Notes: generated by a model not told the origin, from the letters alone. DNA of 64,000 nt from Verrucomicrobiales bacterium (GCA_002721895.1 PBLV01000056.1:3342-67341); one strand, 5' to 3'; counted from the stretch's first letter, positions 35,003 to 44,704 are shown. Numbers and translations: made by a program.

Positions 35003-36397
35003 ATGATTTCCTCGCCAGATTTCTTTAGGCTGTCGCGGCGCGATTTGTTGCTGGCTGCTGCGGCCGGGGCGTCGGTGTTTCCTTGGGTCAGTCGCGCCCA
35101 ACCCCAGCCTGTCGCTCGGCCGGGCCGTTCCGAGCCGGGCATGCGGATAAAGCAAATCAATCGCACGACGCTGAAGGTGCCTTATCGTACTGTGCCCGCT
35201 CGCAACATGGCTCGTGAGTTGCCGCACTGGAAATACATTGAAATATTCGAGGTGGAATTGGCGTCTGGTCATGTCGGGATTGGCGAGACTCTGTTGTGGT
35301 ATACCTACAAGGCGACGCAGGATTCGCAGGTCGAGTTTGCCAGAGGGAAAAATGCGGCGGCGATCATGTGGGACGATGAACTGGGCGCTGGTCTGCAAAT
35401 GGCTCTCTTTGATGCAGTGGCCAAGGCGATGGATGTGCCGGTGCATGCTTTGCTGGGCAAACAGGTGCATGACAACACGCCATTGGCTTGGTGGGATATT
35501 GACCTGCCGCCGGAGGATGTGGCGGCTGAAACCAAGGCTGCCTCAGAGGCAGGGTATCTCGCCTTTAAAACAAAGGGGCGCCCATGGTTCGATATCTGGG
35601 AGCAGGCGCGCCAAGGAACGGAAGCCGCGCCCAGAGGATTTTCCATCACCTTCGATTACAATGACACCTTGCTGGATGCAAAACGTGGCATCCCTATATT
35701 GAAGGAAGTCGAAAAGCACCCTATCACAAAAATTGTGGAGACGCCCATTCCGCAAGGTGATATCTCTGGGAACCAGAGAATTCGCCGCGAGACACGGGCC
35801 AAGGTTGCGATGCATTATGGGAACCCATCGGCTATAGTGACGTTGCGACAACAGGTCTGTGATGGGTTTGTGATTGGTGGTGGGGCAAGCCGGGTGATGC
35901 GGCGTGGTACGGTGGCGGCCATGGCAGATATGCCGTTCTGGCTGCAGATTGTGGGCAGCAGCATCACGGCGGCTTGGAGCATGCATTTTGGGGCGGTGTG
36001 CAGTCATGCAATTTGGCCGGCGGTGAACTGTCACCAGCTCTACACCCACTCTTTGCTGGAGAGTCCGATTATTGTGAAGCAGGGAAGGGCGGCAATTTCC
36101 GACAAGCCGGGCTTGGGCGTGGAGTTGGACAGGAAAGCCATGAAAAAACTGGCCATTCCCAGGCCCGCTGTGAGACCCAATCCTCCTCGCTTGATCGAGA
36201 CGCGTTGGCCGGATGGACGTAAAATGTATGTCGCAGAGTCGGAGGTGAATTTCATGCTTCGGCTGTTTATGAAGGATCGTGGATACCCGTATTTTGAGCC
36301 GGGGGTAAAGACGGCCGTGCGTATGGATGTGAAAAGTCGCGAGTGGCGTGACTTGTACGAGCGCGCCAAGGTGAAACCCATTTTCAGCAGGATTTAA
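35003..36397 (+). CDS. Tat-exported enolase-superfamily (mandelate racemase/MLE-like) protein
   Basis: 464 residues. A Tat signal (LSRRDLLLAAAAGASVF) precedes an enolase-superfamily N-terminal capping region (MRIKQINRTTLKVPYRT, VGIGETLLWYTY) and barrel. Catalytic-type residues seen: K189 and K191 (FKTKG), D218 (FDYND) and E246 (VETPIP). The third metal ligand, normally Asp/Glu at the end of the next strand, is replaced: the segment reads VAMHYGNP with H271 there. No clear KxD follows either. The usual reaction, proton abstraction next to a carboxylate, may therefore be altered or lost. A DUF885 gene follows 1 base after the stop and is probably cotranscribed. Confidence 0.8.
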   Translation: MISSPDFFRLSRRDLLLAAAAGASVFPWVSRAQPQPVARPGRSEPGMRIKQINRTTLKVPYRTVPARNMARELPHWKYIEIFEVELASGHVGIGETLLWYTYKATQDSQVEFARGKNAAAIMWDDELGAGLQMALFDAVAKAMDVPVHALLGKQVHDNTPLAWWDIDLPPEDVAAETKAASEAGYLAFKTKGRPWFDIWEQARQGTEAAPRGFSITFDYNDTLLDAKRGIPILKEVEKHPITKIVETPIPQGDISGNQRIRRETRAKVAMHYGNPSAIVTLRQQVCDGFVIGGGASRVMRRGTVAAMADMPFWLQIVGSSITAAWSMHFGAVCSHAIWPAVNCHQLYTHSLLESPIIVKQGRAAISDKPGLGVELDRKAMKKLAIPRPAVRPNPPRLIETRWPDGRKMYVAESEVNFMLRLFMKDRGYPYFEPGVKTAVRMDVKSREWRDLYERAKVKPIFSRI

Positions 36398-36398
36398 T

Positions 36399-38198
36399 AT
36401 GAGACACGTGTTGTTGTGGATATGTTTGTCGGGAGGCTTGATGGCCTCACCAAGTTCAGATTTTCGCAAGCGGTGCGAAGTGTTGTTGGGGCAGAAAGGA
36501 AAGGTGGCTGAGGAAAACCGGCTGAGGGAGTTCTTCAAGGCACACTGGGAATATTCAATGCGCGAATTTCCGGAATCGGCGACTTGGCGCGGGTGGCCGG
36601 GGCAAAATGATCGCTGGACGGATTACACTCCGGTTTCCATCAATCGGCGCAAAGGGGATACGCAGATGGGTGTGCGCGTATTGAAATCCATTGATCGAGC
36701 GGGATTGCCTGCAGCGGAGCGGCTGAATCTCGACTTGTCCCGCCACGGCTTGGAGTTGGAACTAGACAGCTACAAATTCCCGGGCCACCTGTTGTTGATC
36801 ACCCAGATGGACGGCATCCAGCGGAGCATGGCGGAGATGCTGAGGATGATGCCGGTCCGCAAGGTGTCGGATTACGAGGATATTTTGTCGCGATTGCGGA
36901 ATTCCGAAAAACTTGTGGACCAAACGATTGATCTCCTGCGCGCGGGGTTGCAGGCCAAGGTGACGCCGGCAAAGGTTTGCCTGCGGGATGTGGCTGGACA
37001 GGTGGCGAAGCAGTTGACCGAAGATCCGCTGGATAGCCCGTTGTTGGCTCCGTTCAAGGAGATATCAGGGGCGATTCCTGAAAAGGAGCGCATACGATTG
37101 AGGCGCGAGGCATTGGCGACGTATCGGAAGCAGGCCGGGCCTGCATTTCGGCGATTGCACAAATTTCTCAAGGATGAGTATGTGCCGGGTAGCCGGGAGA
37201 GTATTGGATGCAGCGAGTTGCCCAATGGGCGGGAGTGGTATCAGCACCGCATTCGCGCAATGACCACCACCAGTCTGACGGCGAGGGAGATTCACCAAAT
37301 TGGATTGGCGGAAGTGAAGCGAATTCGTGGCGAGATGGAGAGGGTCAAGGCGGAAGCGGGTTTCAAGGGGAGTTTGGCGCAATTCTTCGAATTTCTGCGC
37401 ACGGACAAACGGTTTTATTACAAGCGCGGAACGGAGTTGCTGGCGGGCTATCGGGACATTAGCAAGCGTGCAGACCCTGAGCTGATCAAGCTCTTTGGCC
37501 GACTGCCCCGGCAACCTTATGGGGTGCGCCCGGTGCCTTCCTATATTGAACGCAGCGTCACCACGGCCTATTACCAACCAGGATCAACCACTGCGGGCAG
37601 GCCGGGATATTTCTTTGCGAATACCTACAATCTTGCCGTGCGGCCCAAGTGGGAGATGGAGGCGCTGACACTGCACGAAGCTGTGCCGGGGCATCACCTG
37701 CAGTTGGCCATTGCGGATGAGCTGACCGGCCTTCCCGAGTTTCGGAAGTACGCGCGGTACACCGTTTATGTGGAGGGGTGGGCCCTTTATGCCGAGAGTC
37801 TTGGGGAGGCGATGGGCTTCTACAAGGACCCCTATTCCAAGTTCGGTAAATTGACCTACGAAATGTGGCGAGCGATTCGGCTGGTGGTGGACACGGGCAT
37901 GCATGACTTGGGATGGAGTCGGCAAGAGGCCATTGACTACTTCAAAGAAAATGCTGGGAAGACGGAGCATGACATCATCGTGGAGATTGACCGCTACATC
38001 GTTTGGCCCGGGCAGGCACTGGCCTATAAAATGGGTGAGTTAAAGATCAAGGAACTGCGTGCGCATGCAGAGAAGGTGTTGGGGGAGCGATTTGATATCC
38101 GGAAATTTCACGATGAAATTCTTCGCCATGGCGCCGTGCCGCTGGATTTTCTTGAGGCACGGGTAAAGGAATGGATCGCCACACAAGGCGAAAAATAG
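36399..38198 (+). CDS. DUF885 family protein (zinc peptidase-like), exported
   Basis: 599 residues. A short signal peptide (HVLLWICLSGGLMAS) and a helical body match DUF885. The zinc-site motif HEAVPGHH is at 426-433, with a second conserved element YVEGWALYAESLG about 30 residues later supplying a third ligand Glu. RPGYFFANTYNL and DTGMHDLGWSRQEAIDYF are further family landmarks. Members are assumed to be metallopeptidases; substrates are not established. It begins one base after the enolase-like gene, suggesting a two-gene operon, and is convergent with the Sel1 gene. Confidence 0.88.
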   Translation: MRHVLLWICLSGGLMASPSSDFRKRCEVLLGQKGKVAEENRLREFFKAHWEYSMREFPESATWRGWPGQNDRWTDYTPVSINRRKGDTQMGVRVLKSIDRAGLPAAERLNLDLSRHGLELELDSYKFPGHLLLITQMDGIQRSMAEMLRMMPVRKVSDYEDILSRLRNSEKLVDQTIDLLRAGLQAKVTPAKVCLRDVAGQVAKQLTEDPLDSPLLAPFKEISGAIPEKERIRLRREALATYRKQAGPAFRRLHKFLKDEYVPGSRESIGCSELPNGREWYQHRIRAMTTTSLTAREIHQIGLAEVKRIRGEMERVKAEAGFKGSLAQFFEFLRTDKRFYYKRGTELLAGYRDISKRADPELIKLFGRLPRQPYGVRPVPSYIERSVTTAYYQPGSTTAGRPGYFFANTYNLAVRPKWEMEALTLHEAVPGHHLQLAIADELTGLPEFRKYARYTVYVEGWALYAESLGEAMGFYKDPYSKFGKLTYEMWRAIRLVVDTGMHDLGWSRQEAIDYFKENAGKTEHDIIVEIDRYIVWPGQALAYKMGELKIKELRAHAEKVLGERFDIRKFHDEILRHGAVPLDFLEARVKEWIATQGEK

Positions 38199-38207
38199 GG
38201 TCTGAAA

Positions 38208-40232
38208 TTAAACCCGGCAAAGCGACTGGGCCTCCGCAACCTGGTTGGGGGTCATCAAGCGGGTCATTAACAGCTTGGCGCTGGCAGCCAGTTCCTCTCC
38301 TTGGGCGGCGGCGCGGCTGAACAGTGAATAGGCCTTCACGTAATCCTCCGGCACCCCTTGGCCACGCCGGTACATTTCCGCCAGGATCAACTGGGCGCGG
38401 GAGTGGCCCGTCTCCGCGGCGGCCTCGTACCATTTAACTGCCTCGGTATCATCCTCAAAAATAGCGCCTTCCCCGTGGTCATAAATCACGGCCAAGGCAA
38501 AGGCCGCCCCGGGGTGGCCCTGATTTGCGGCGGCTCGGTACCATTCGACTGCTTCAAGTTCATCGGCACGAACTCCACGGCCATGATGGTGCATCTGGGC
38601 GAGATTATACTGGGCGCTGGCAAGCCCTTGAGCAGCCGCCTTTGAATACCAATCCACGGCTGAGCTTTCATCGACCGCCGTGCCGCGGCCTTGTGCGAAC
38701 ATGGCCCCCAAGTTGCATTGTGCACTGGCAACACCCTTCTCCGCAGCCTGCTGGTACCATTGAAAAGCGTCTTTTACATCACGCTTCAGGCCTTGCCCGG
38801 CATCGAGCATGTAGGCGAGATTGAACGCCGCAAGACCATGCCCGTTTTCAGCAGCACGACGATACCATTCGGCGGCCTTCAAATCATCAGAAGATACTCC
38901 CTCGCCATTTTCTAAAAACGTTCCAAGAAGAAATTGCGATTCTGTATGCTCAGCCTCGGCAGCGGCTTGATGCCAGCGCGCGGCTTCGGAAGCGTTGGGA
39001 AGAACACCATCACCAGTTGCGTACATGACCGCCAGTCGATGCTGTGCCTCAGTGTGCTGTTGTTCAGCGGCGTGCTCAAAATAATAGGCGGCGGCGGCGT
39101 TGTCGGCGGGAACCACAACGCCCTCATGGTAAATCACCCCCATCCGGTATTGGGCGTCGGCATGGCCTTGGGATGCGGCCAGTTGCAGCCAATGTGCGGC
39201 ACTGGGCTCGTCGCCATCTTTTGAAAGCTGAACTCCAAGCTCATAGGCCATGGCCGGGGCCAGAGTTCCTTCCGTCGCGGCTTGTTCCAGTAATTCCTGA
39301 GCGCTCCGCTTATCACGCTCCACGCCTTGGCCGAGTGCGAGGCGCCGACCAAGGTTTTGGCGGGCAGCAGTCACCCCTTTGTCGGCGGCCATCTTGTACC
39401 ACTTGGCGGCTTCCTCATCGTCTTGGGCTACTCCGCGTCCTTGCGCGAACATGATGCCCAGATTGTTTTGAGCAGGGGCATGCCCCTGCTCGGCGGCTTG
39501 GCGATAGAAGTGAACAGCTTCAGTATCATTGACCTCGATTCCCTCGCCGTTCGCCAGCATGGTGCCAAGGGCGAACTGTGAGCCGGCATGACCTTTCTCG
39601 GCGGTCAGCCGAAACCACTTGGCGGCGGCCGTGGGGTTCTTCTTCACGCCACGACCGTGCAGGCACATCAGTCCGGTGTTGAAACGGGCCAGCGTATTGC
39701 CCATGTCGGCTGCTTTTTGAAAGTGTTTAACGGCTTCCTTGAAGTCACGGCCCACGCCGGTTCCTTGGGCGTACATGACCCCCAAGTTGTTCAGGGCGAG
39801 CGGATGATCCTGAGTCGCCGCCAACCGGTACCATTTGATGGCCTCGTCGACATCCTTGTCTGTGCCTTGGCCAATGGCCAAGCGCCAGCCGTAGTTGCAC
39901 TGGCCATGGGCATTCCCGCGTTCGGCGGCCTGGCGATACCAGTAGACGGCATCATCAGTTTCCGTGGTGATGGGTGGTTTGGAGAATTTTGCCTTTATCG
40001 CGTTAACAGTTTTTTGGAAATAGCCAACCGGAGCATTGGCGCGGCCCTTGGCGATCAGCACTCCCAAGTTGTTTTGGGCGGGCGAATAGCCCTGGTTAGC
40101 GGCCTTGCGGAGCCACTTTGCAGCCTTGGCGTCATCACTACATTCCAGCGAGAGTCTGAACATCGCCTGAGCGTCACCAGCATTTGCCTGCTGGAGCAGG
40201 GTGGGCTCTGTTTTGTCCTTCTCGGCGGCCAT
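38208..40232 (-). CDS. Sel1-repeat protein with about 17 repeats
   Basis: 674 residues from ATG 40230-40232, composed almost wholly of about 17 Sel1-like (TPR-type) repeats of 36 residues, for example GHAPAQNNLGIMFAQGRGVAQ. No signal peptide or membrane helix is visible, so it is probably a cytoplasmic protein scaffold. The second repeat carries an insertion of about 20 residues. It ends in a cap, LMTPNQVAEAQSLCR, closely matched by the Sel1 protein at the right end of the window (LTRGEIAEAQRMCR). No partner is indicated by neighbours: the next gene on this strand ends about 200 bp upstream and that gap shows no clear signal. Confidence 0.9.
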   Translation of the reverse strand: MAAEKDKTEPTLLQQANAGDAQAMFRLSLECSDDAKAAKWLRKAANQGYSPAQNNLGVLIAKGRANAPVGYFQKTVNAIKAKFSKPPITTETDDAVYWYRQAAERGNAHGQCNYGWRLAIGQGTDKDVDEAIKWYRLAATQDHPLALNNLGVMYAQGTGVGRDFKEAVKHFQKAADMGNTLARFNTGLMCLHGRGVKKNPTAAAKWFRLTAEKGHAGSQFALGTMLANGEGIEVNDTEAVHFYRQAAEQGHAPAQNNLGIMFAQGRGVAQDDEEAAKWYKMAADKGVTAARQNLGRRLALGQGVERDKRSAQELLEQAATEGTLAPAMAYELGVQLSKDGDEPSAAHWLQLAASQGHADAQYRMGVIYHEGVVVPADNAAAAYYFEHAAEQQHTEAQHRLAVMYATGDGVLPNASEAARWHQAAAEAEHTESQFLLGTFLENGEGVSSDDLKAAEWYRRAAENGHGLAAFNLAYMLDAGQGLKRDVKDAFQWYQQAAEKGVASAQCNLGAMFAQGRGTAVDESSAVDWYSKAAAQGLASAQYNLAQMHHHGRGVRADELEAVEWYRAAANQGHPGAAFALAVIYDHGEGAIFEDDTEAVKWYEAAAETGHSRAQLILAEMYRRGQGVPEDYVKAYSLFSRAAAQGEELAASAKLLMTRLMTPNQVAEAQSLCRV

Positions 40233-40432
40233 CAAGATTGTACCTTTTTACCGGTTTTGACGCCTGTGCGCCCGGAAAAAATGCACACCCATACGGCAAA
40301 ACACCGCTCCACACGGCCAAATTTGCCCTTGGATTCGTGCATAATTCCCTGTTTTTCCGATCTAATCCCAGAAAAGCAGGAGTTATGCCAAAAAAGCTCT
40401 TCTTGAGTGTCTTGGCGAAAGTCGGGAGAAGG

Positions 40433-41419
40433 CTATTTGATTTTCTTGAACTGCGACTCGAATCTTTCCACCTCGCCATTGGGGTTTGTGACCTTGATGA
40501 GGATCAGGCTTCCTTCCGCGATTTGAAGAGTAATGGTGCCCGTGCGTTTCTTTCTACCGGTCAGTTTTGCTTGGATTAGTTTGCCATCCAATTTCCATTG
40601 GCCCCGCAGGATCAATTTTTTCTGATCGAGATTTGGCCGGGCAATGATGAATCCATCGGCTTTGATTTGGATTTGGGCTTCCGCATCCTCTACTTTCCCG
40701 CGGTATATTCCCGCGAGTTTTTTGGCCACAGCAGGCGGTGCTTTTTGGGGCTTGGTGAGTTTAGCATTCTTGAAGCGAACCTCCTTGAATTCCTTCACCG
40801 TTCCATCCGGTTCAGCAAGATTGATGAGTCGCAGATCTTTTCCCTCGACCGACAATGTTACCACGGCGTCTCCGCCGTCGGCCTCAACAGTGCAAGTAAC
40901 GATGTCATTCTTGGCTCTCCATTTGCCGCGATGTTCGGGCATGTCGGAGTCTGGATCCTCCGGGCGTGCGAACATTGCGCCACCACCGCCCAATGTCAGG
41001 CGCATCTTCTCCCCATCATACGTTCCAGTGTATTCGCCCGCATGCCTTTCCTTGCCGATCTTGACTTGCTTGAAAAGGGGGGGCTCAAAGGATTTCACCT
41101 CGTTGTCATTTGATCCAACGCTGGAAAGGATCAACTCGGCCCGGTCGATTCGAAAGCGAATGAATATTTTCCCGCTGTCCACAACCGGGGGCTTGACGGA
41201 GACGACGATGTAAGACTTCTCTACTTTCCATGTGCCCTCAAGCTGTTTTTGATCGTCCCCGGGACGAAGGAACGCCGCCCCATTTTCATTCAGGATGACG
41301 GTTCCGGTTTTTCCGTCCACCGTGCCTTCATAAATCCCGGCGAATTTTTTTGTGGCATCCTCGGCGGGCAGGAGCACTAACGCTGCCATCAAGGTGGCGA
41401 GCATGGCTATACGTTGCAT
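40433..41419 (-). CDS. Exported protein of three tandem ~96-residue repeats
   Basis: 328 residues from ATG 41417-41419, with a signal peptide (RIAMLATLMAALVLLPA). The mature protein is three divergent copies of one module: 24-120 (FAGIYEGTVDGKTGTVIL), 125-220 (HAGEYTGTYDGEKMRLTL) and 233-328 (LAGIYRGKVEDAEAQIQI). Each has the order GxYxG..., A.F.RP, L.G.WK, and an ending VxxFExxxFK. The pattern is all-beta, perhaps a lipocalin- or META-like sandwich; I do not recognise a named family. It lies 22 bp downstream of the Gfo/Idh/MocA gene, so the two are likely cotranscribed and both exported. Confidence 0.78.
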   Translation of the reverse strand: MQRIAMLATLMAALVLLPAEDATKKFAGIYEGTVDGKTGTVILNENGAAFLRPGDDQKQLEGTWKVEKSYIVVSVKPPVVDSGKIFIRFRIDRAELILSSVGSNDNEVKSFEPPLFKQVKIGKERHAGEYTGTYDGEKMRLTLGGGGAMFARPEDPDSDMPEHRGKWRAKNDIVTCTVEADGGDAVVTLSVEGKDLRLINLAEPDGTVKEFKEVRFKNAKLTKPQKAPPAVAKKLAGIYRGKVEDAEAQIQIKADGFIIARPNLDQKKLILRGQWKLDGKLIQAKLTGRKKRTGTITLQIAEGSLILIKVTNPNGEVERFESQFKKIK

Positions 41420-41441
41420 GTCCAGTCCTTTCCAGTGGGGA

Positions 41442-42806
41442 TTATATTTCCCAGCTCTTGCGGTATTCCTTGGTGACAAACTGGGCCACCTTTTTGTTCG
41501 GAGAGGATAGCTTGGCGGCGTTCCATTCGAAGCCTTCGCCCACTTTCATGGCCACGTTGCCGAGAAGGATGGCCTCGGTGAGGTTTGCGGCATAGTCAAA
41601 ATTGGAAAGCGCAATCCCGGGTTTGTTTGCCTTGATAGCCTTCACCCATTCCTCCTTCATGCCGCCGTCGCCACGATTGTTGCGCGGCAGGCGAGGGGCA
41701 ACCTTTTCGTATTTTGGCGCCTCGTTGCCTCCACGCTTCGGGAGGATTTGCCAACTGGAGCCGTAGTCGTTGGGCGAATAGAGAGTGCCCTTGGTGCCGA
41801 CAACGAGTGAGCCGCTGTTGGAAGGTCTGATGCCGTGGAAATAGTCAGGCGCGGGCAATTTCTTTTTGCCGTCCTCCCTGCCTTCATACCAATTGAAGGT
41901 GATCTCGCCGCGTCCCTTGATGGCGGGGAATTTCATCTTGATAACCGCCCAGCCAGGATAGGTCTCGGGATTGATGGGGCCAACGGTGACGGGCTCCACC
42001 CAGTTGGGCTGCGTAAGCTGCGTGCCCATATAGGCTAGGTTGGCGGTGTGGCAGGCCATGTCTCCCAGTGCGCCGGTGCCGTAGTCCCACCAGCCGCGCC
42101 ATTTGAAGGGGTGGTAGCCGCCGTTATACGGGCGCATGGGGGCTGGGCCGATAAAGGAGTCCCAATCGATATGATCCGGTTTCTGCTGGCCAGGCAGGCG
42201 ATCCGTGATCCCCGGAGCTTGTGGCCACACGGGACGATTGGTCCAGACATGCACCTCGGTGAGTTCGCCGAGCACGCCACTTTGGATGGCCTCGACACCC
42301 TCGCGCAGACCGGTGCTGGCGGTGCCTTGATTGCCCATCTGGGTGCAGACCTTGTTCTTGGTGGCTTCCAAGCGCATTTGGCGTGCTTCCCAGACGGTGT
42401 GAGTCAGGGGTTTTTGCACGTAGACGTGAATGCCCTGGCGCATGGCGCGCAGCGCGGCGGGGGCATGGGTGTGATCCGGCGTGGAGACGGTGCAGGCGTC
42501 GATGCTCTTGCCCATCTCGTCGAGCATTTTGCGGAAATCGGTGTAGCGCTTGGCTTTGCCAAACCGGTTGAAGGAGCCTGCACCGCGCTTGGAGTCCACG
42601 TCGCAAAGGGCAACGACGTCGCCCAAGCCGCCGGCTTGGCCAATGTCGCCGCCGCCTTTGCCGCCGATGCCGATGCCGGCCATGGCCAGACGCTCATTTG
42701 CGCCAAAGACGCGGCTGGGAAGATAGTTGACTGCCAAGACCGAGGCTGCGCTGGCGCCAATGAACTGACGGCGGGAGTAGTTTTTAATGAGTGCTTTGCG
42801 TGGCAT
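41442..42806 (-). CDS. Tat-exported Gfo/Idh/MocA family oxidoreductase
   Basis: 454 residues from ATG 42804-42806. A Tat signal (YSRRQFIGASAASVLAVNYLPSRVFGA) leads into an NAD(P)-binding Rossmann domain (LAMAGIGIGGKGGGDI, DVVALCDVD). TPDHTHAPAALRAMRQGIHVYVQKPLTHTV contains the conserved E/QKP catalytic Lys motif, here QKP. The C-terminal half has the family alpha/beta domain (WWDYGTGALGDMACHTANL). Such exported, cofactor-loaded Gfo/Idh/MocA proteins are numerous in PVC bacteria and act on sugars or derivatives; the substrate is unknown. The longer upstream frame has no support. Confidence 0.9.
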   Translation of the reverse strand: MPRKALIKNYSRRQFIGASAASVLAVNYLPSRVFGANERLAMAGIGIGGKGGGDIGQAGGLGDVVALCDVDSKRGAGSFNRFGKAKRYTDFRKMLDEMGKSIDACTVSTPDHTHAPAALRAMRQGIHVYVQKPLTHTVWEARQMRLEATKNKVCTQMGNQGTASTGLREGVEAIQSGVLGELTEVHVWTNRPVWPQAPGITDRLPGQQKPDHIDWDSFIGPAPMRPYNGGYHPFKWRGWWDYGTGALGDMACHTANLAYMGTQLTQPNWVEPVTVGPINPETYPGWAVIKMKFPAIKGRGEITFNWYEGREDGKKKLPAPDYFHGIRPSNSGSLVVGTKGTLYSPNDYGSSWQILPKRGGNEAPKYEKVAPRLPRNNRGDGGMKEEWVKAIKANKPGIALSNFDYAANLTEAILLGNVAMKVGEGFEWNAAKLSSPNKKVAQFVTKEYRKSWEI

Positions 42807-42928
42807 AAATTGAGGGGGTTGAAGTTGTGGGTTTGCTTCGCCGAGTATCCGTGACAGCTCGGGGTTCGCAAGCAAATAAAGGGTTCGGGTGAAGGAGCCG
42901 CTTCGAGTGTCTTGGGGAGGCCGGGGGA

Positions 42929-43720
42929 TCAGCCCTTCTCGATGCAGGCGTAGGCGTTGTGATTGTGTATGCTCTCGAAATTCTCCGCCTCGATCTTGTA
43001 CCATGTCACGTGGGGAAGCGCATTGAACCGAAGCGCAACATTGCGGACAAGGTCCTCGACGAAAACGGGGTTTTCGTAGGCGGCCTCGGTGACATGCTTT
43101 TCATCCGGCCGTTTCAGGAGCGAGTAGAGTTCGCTGCTGCCGGAGGACTCAACGAGAGAAACGACATCCTCAATCCAGACGGTTTCCTCGGAGCGCAGCT
43201 GAACGGTGACCTGCCCGCGCTGGTTGTGTGCGCCGGCCACACTGATGGCCTTGGAGCAGGGACAAAGCGTGGTGACATTGGTGCGCACCTCCAGCACAAA
43301 GTCTATCTCCGGCCCATTGGCGGTGGCGTCGAATCGGGCCTGATAATCCATCAGGCCAGTCTTGCCGGTCACCGGGGCGGCTTTCTCGAGAAAGAAAGGA
43401 AAATCCATTTCCAGATGCGCGGTCTGTGAATCGAGCCTTTTCTGCATGGCGGCGAGAATGTCGGGAATGTTTTCAACGTGAACAACATTCCCGTGGGCGT
43501 TGAGGACCTCCAGAAAGCGGCTCATGTGGGTTCCCTTAAAATGATGGGGGAGATCAACATACATGCCGATGATGGCGATGGTGTCCTGATGTTCGTGCGC
43601 CTTGTCTCGGATGCGAATGGGGAAGCGCAGATTGCGCACGCCGACCTTATCGATGCGTAGGTTTCGCTCATCGCGTCCACTTTGCACGTCATGCAGTTGT
43701 TGATTTGCTTTTGCGTCCAT
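42929..43720 (-). CDS. folE2: GTP cyclohydrolase FolE2 (type IB)
   Basis: 263 residues from ATG 43718-43720, which starts MDAKANQQLHDVQSGRDERN; the longer frame would run antisense through the neighbouring gene. FolE2 opens GTP to dihydroneopterin triphosphate, the first step of folate synthesis, and unlike zinc-only FolE1 can use other metals. The core NVTTLCPCSKAIS (148-160) carries the metal-binding Cys (C153), and GAHNQRGQ follows. YVDLPHHFKGTHMSRFL and the final FESIHNHNAYA are also diagnostic. It is divergent from the EEP-family gene with 72 bp between starts. Confidence 0.95.
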   Translation of the reverse strand: MDAKANQQLHDVQSGRDERNLRIDKVGVRNLRFPIRIRDKAHEHQDTIAIIGMYVDLPHHFKGTHMSRFLEVLNAHGNVVHVENIPDILAAMQKRLDSQTAHLEMDFPFFLEKAAPVTGKTGLMDYQARFDATANGPEIDFVLEVRTNVTTLCPCSKAISVAGAHNQRGQVTVQLRSEETVWIEDVVSLVESSGSSELYSLLKRPDEKHVTEAAYENPVFVEDLVRNVALRFNALPHVTWYKIEAENFESIHNHNAYACIEKG

Positions 43721-43792
43721 CAGGGCGCTGAGTATGGCAGGGGTGAGGCGGCTGCGACAACACTTTACAGCGGAGTCGGGGCAGGTTTTAAT

Positions 43793-44704
43793 ATGGGCAT
43801 GCGCGTTGTTTGGTTTTTGGGGATCTTCTGGTTGTGGGTCTCGTCGGTTACCGCGGGACAGTTTGTGGTGGTGAGTTTCAACTTGGAGAATTTCGTGGGG
43901 CCGAACGAGCATCGGCGGCCGGTAAAGACGGCGGAGGCAAAGGCAAAGATTGTGGATTGTCTTTTGCTGGCCCGTCCGGATGTGTTGGCAGTCCAGGAAA
44001 TTGGCAAACGCGGAAGACTGCTTGAGTTGCAGCAACTGCTGAAAGCCAGAGGGGTGGATTTGCCTGAGTTGTTCTTCGTGGATGGCCCGGATCCTGCGAT
44101 TAACCTCGGTGTCCTGAGTCGGTTCCCGATGAGGGGAACCGCGCACGAAAAGGTACGGTTTGTGTTGGGGAGAAAGCGGTTCGAGGTTTCAAGAGGGTTT
44201 GCCGAGGTGGAGGTGATGGTGTCCGAAGGGTATTCCTTCACTCTGTTAAATGTGCACTTGAAATCAAAGCGGCCCGTGGGGTTCGCCAGCGAGGCGATGT
44301 TGCGTTTGCGGGAGGCGGAGGCGCTGCGGGCGCTGGTGGAAAAGCGGTTGGCTGAAGCATCGGAACGCAACTTGTTGGTGGTGGGTGATTTGAATGATTC
44401 CCCCGGGGCGGCTCCGGTCAAGGCGGTCATCGGACGGGGTAAAGATAAGCTGCTGGATCTACGGCCGTTTGAGCGCAACGGAGATGCGACCCCGAGTGTT
44501 GGGAGGAAGTCGCCGCGCCGTATTACCTGGACGGCATACTACGCTGCGGAGGACCGGTTTTCGCGGTTTGATTACCTGCTCGCGAGCAAAGGCATGGCGC
44601 GGGAACTCGTGCCCGCAGGAACATATGTTTTGGCTGTGGCCGACTGGGGATTGGCGTCGGACCACAGACCGATTGTGGCTCAGTTCAAGAATGCGGATGA
44701 GTAA
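43793..44704 (+). CDS. Exported endonuclease/exonuclease/phosphatase (EEP) family protein
   Basis: 303 residues from ATG 43793 (or ATG 43799), with a signal peptide ending WLWVSSVTAG. EEP/DNase I-fold motifs are in order: FNLENF (N30), the metal-binding E69 in VQEIG, LNVHLKSK, GDLNDSP and the terminal SDHRPI with the catalytic His. The family includes nucleases and phosphodiesterases/phosphatases; export favours an extracellular nuclease or phosphatase. It ends 6 bp from the convergent lptD stop. Confidence 0.87.
   Translation: MGMRVVWFLGIFWLWVSSVTAGQFVVVSFNLENFVGPNEHRRPVKTAEAKAKIVDCLLLARPDVLAVQEIGKRGRLLELQQLLKARGVDLPELFFVDGPDPAINLGVLSRFPMRGTAHEKVRFVLGRKRFEVSRGFAEVEVMVSEGYSFTLLNVHLKSKRPVGFASEAMLRLREAEALRALVEKRLAEASERNLLVVGDLNDSPGAAPVKAVIGRGKDKLLDLRPFERNGDATPSVGRKSPRRITWTAYYAAEDRFSRFDYLLASKGMARELVPAGTYVLAVADWGLASDHRPIVAQFKNADE

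Noticed and set aside
40233..40432. Promoter or small gene in the ~200-bp gap upstream of the Sel1 gene
   Set aside because: A TACAAT lies only 6 bases from the ATG and has no matching -35; no small frame has a start with ribosome-binding site.
42048..42854. Plus-strand frame of 268 codons opposite the Gfo/Idh/MocA gene
   Set aside because: Product is Gly/Ala/His-rich without family features; the minus-strand protein has Tat, Rossmann and QKP motifs.
43721..44146. N-terminal extension of FolE2 by 142 codons
   Set aside because: Antisense to the EEP-family gene; FolE2 length and N-terminus fit ATG 43720.
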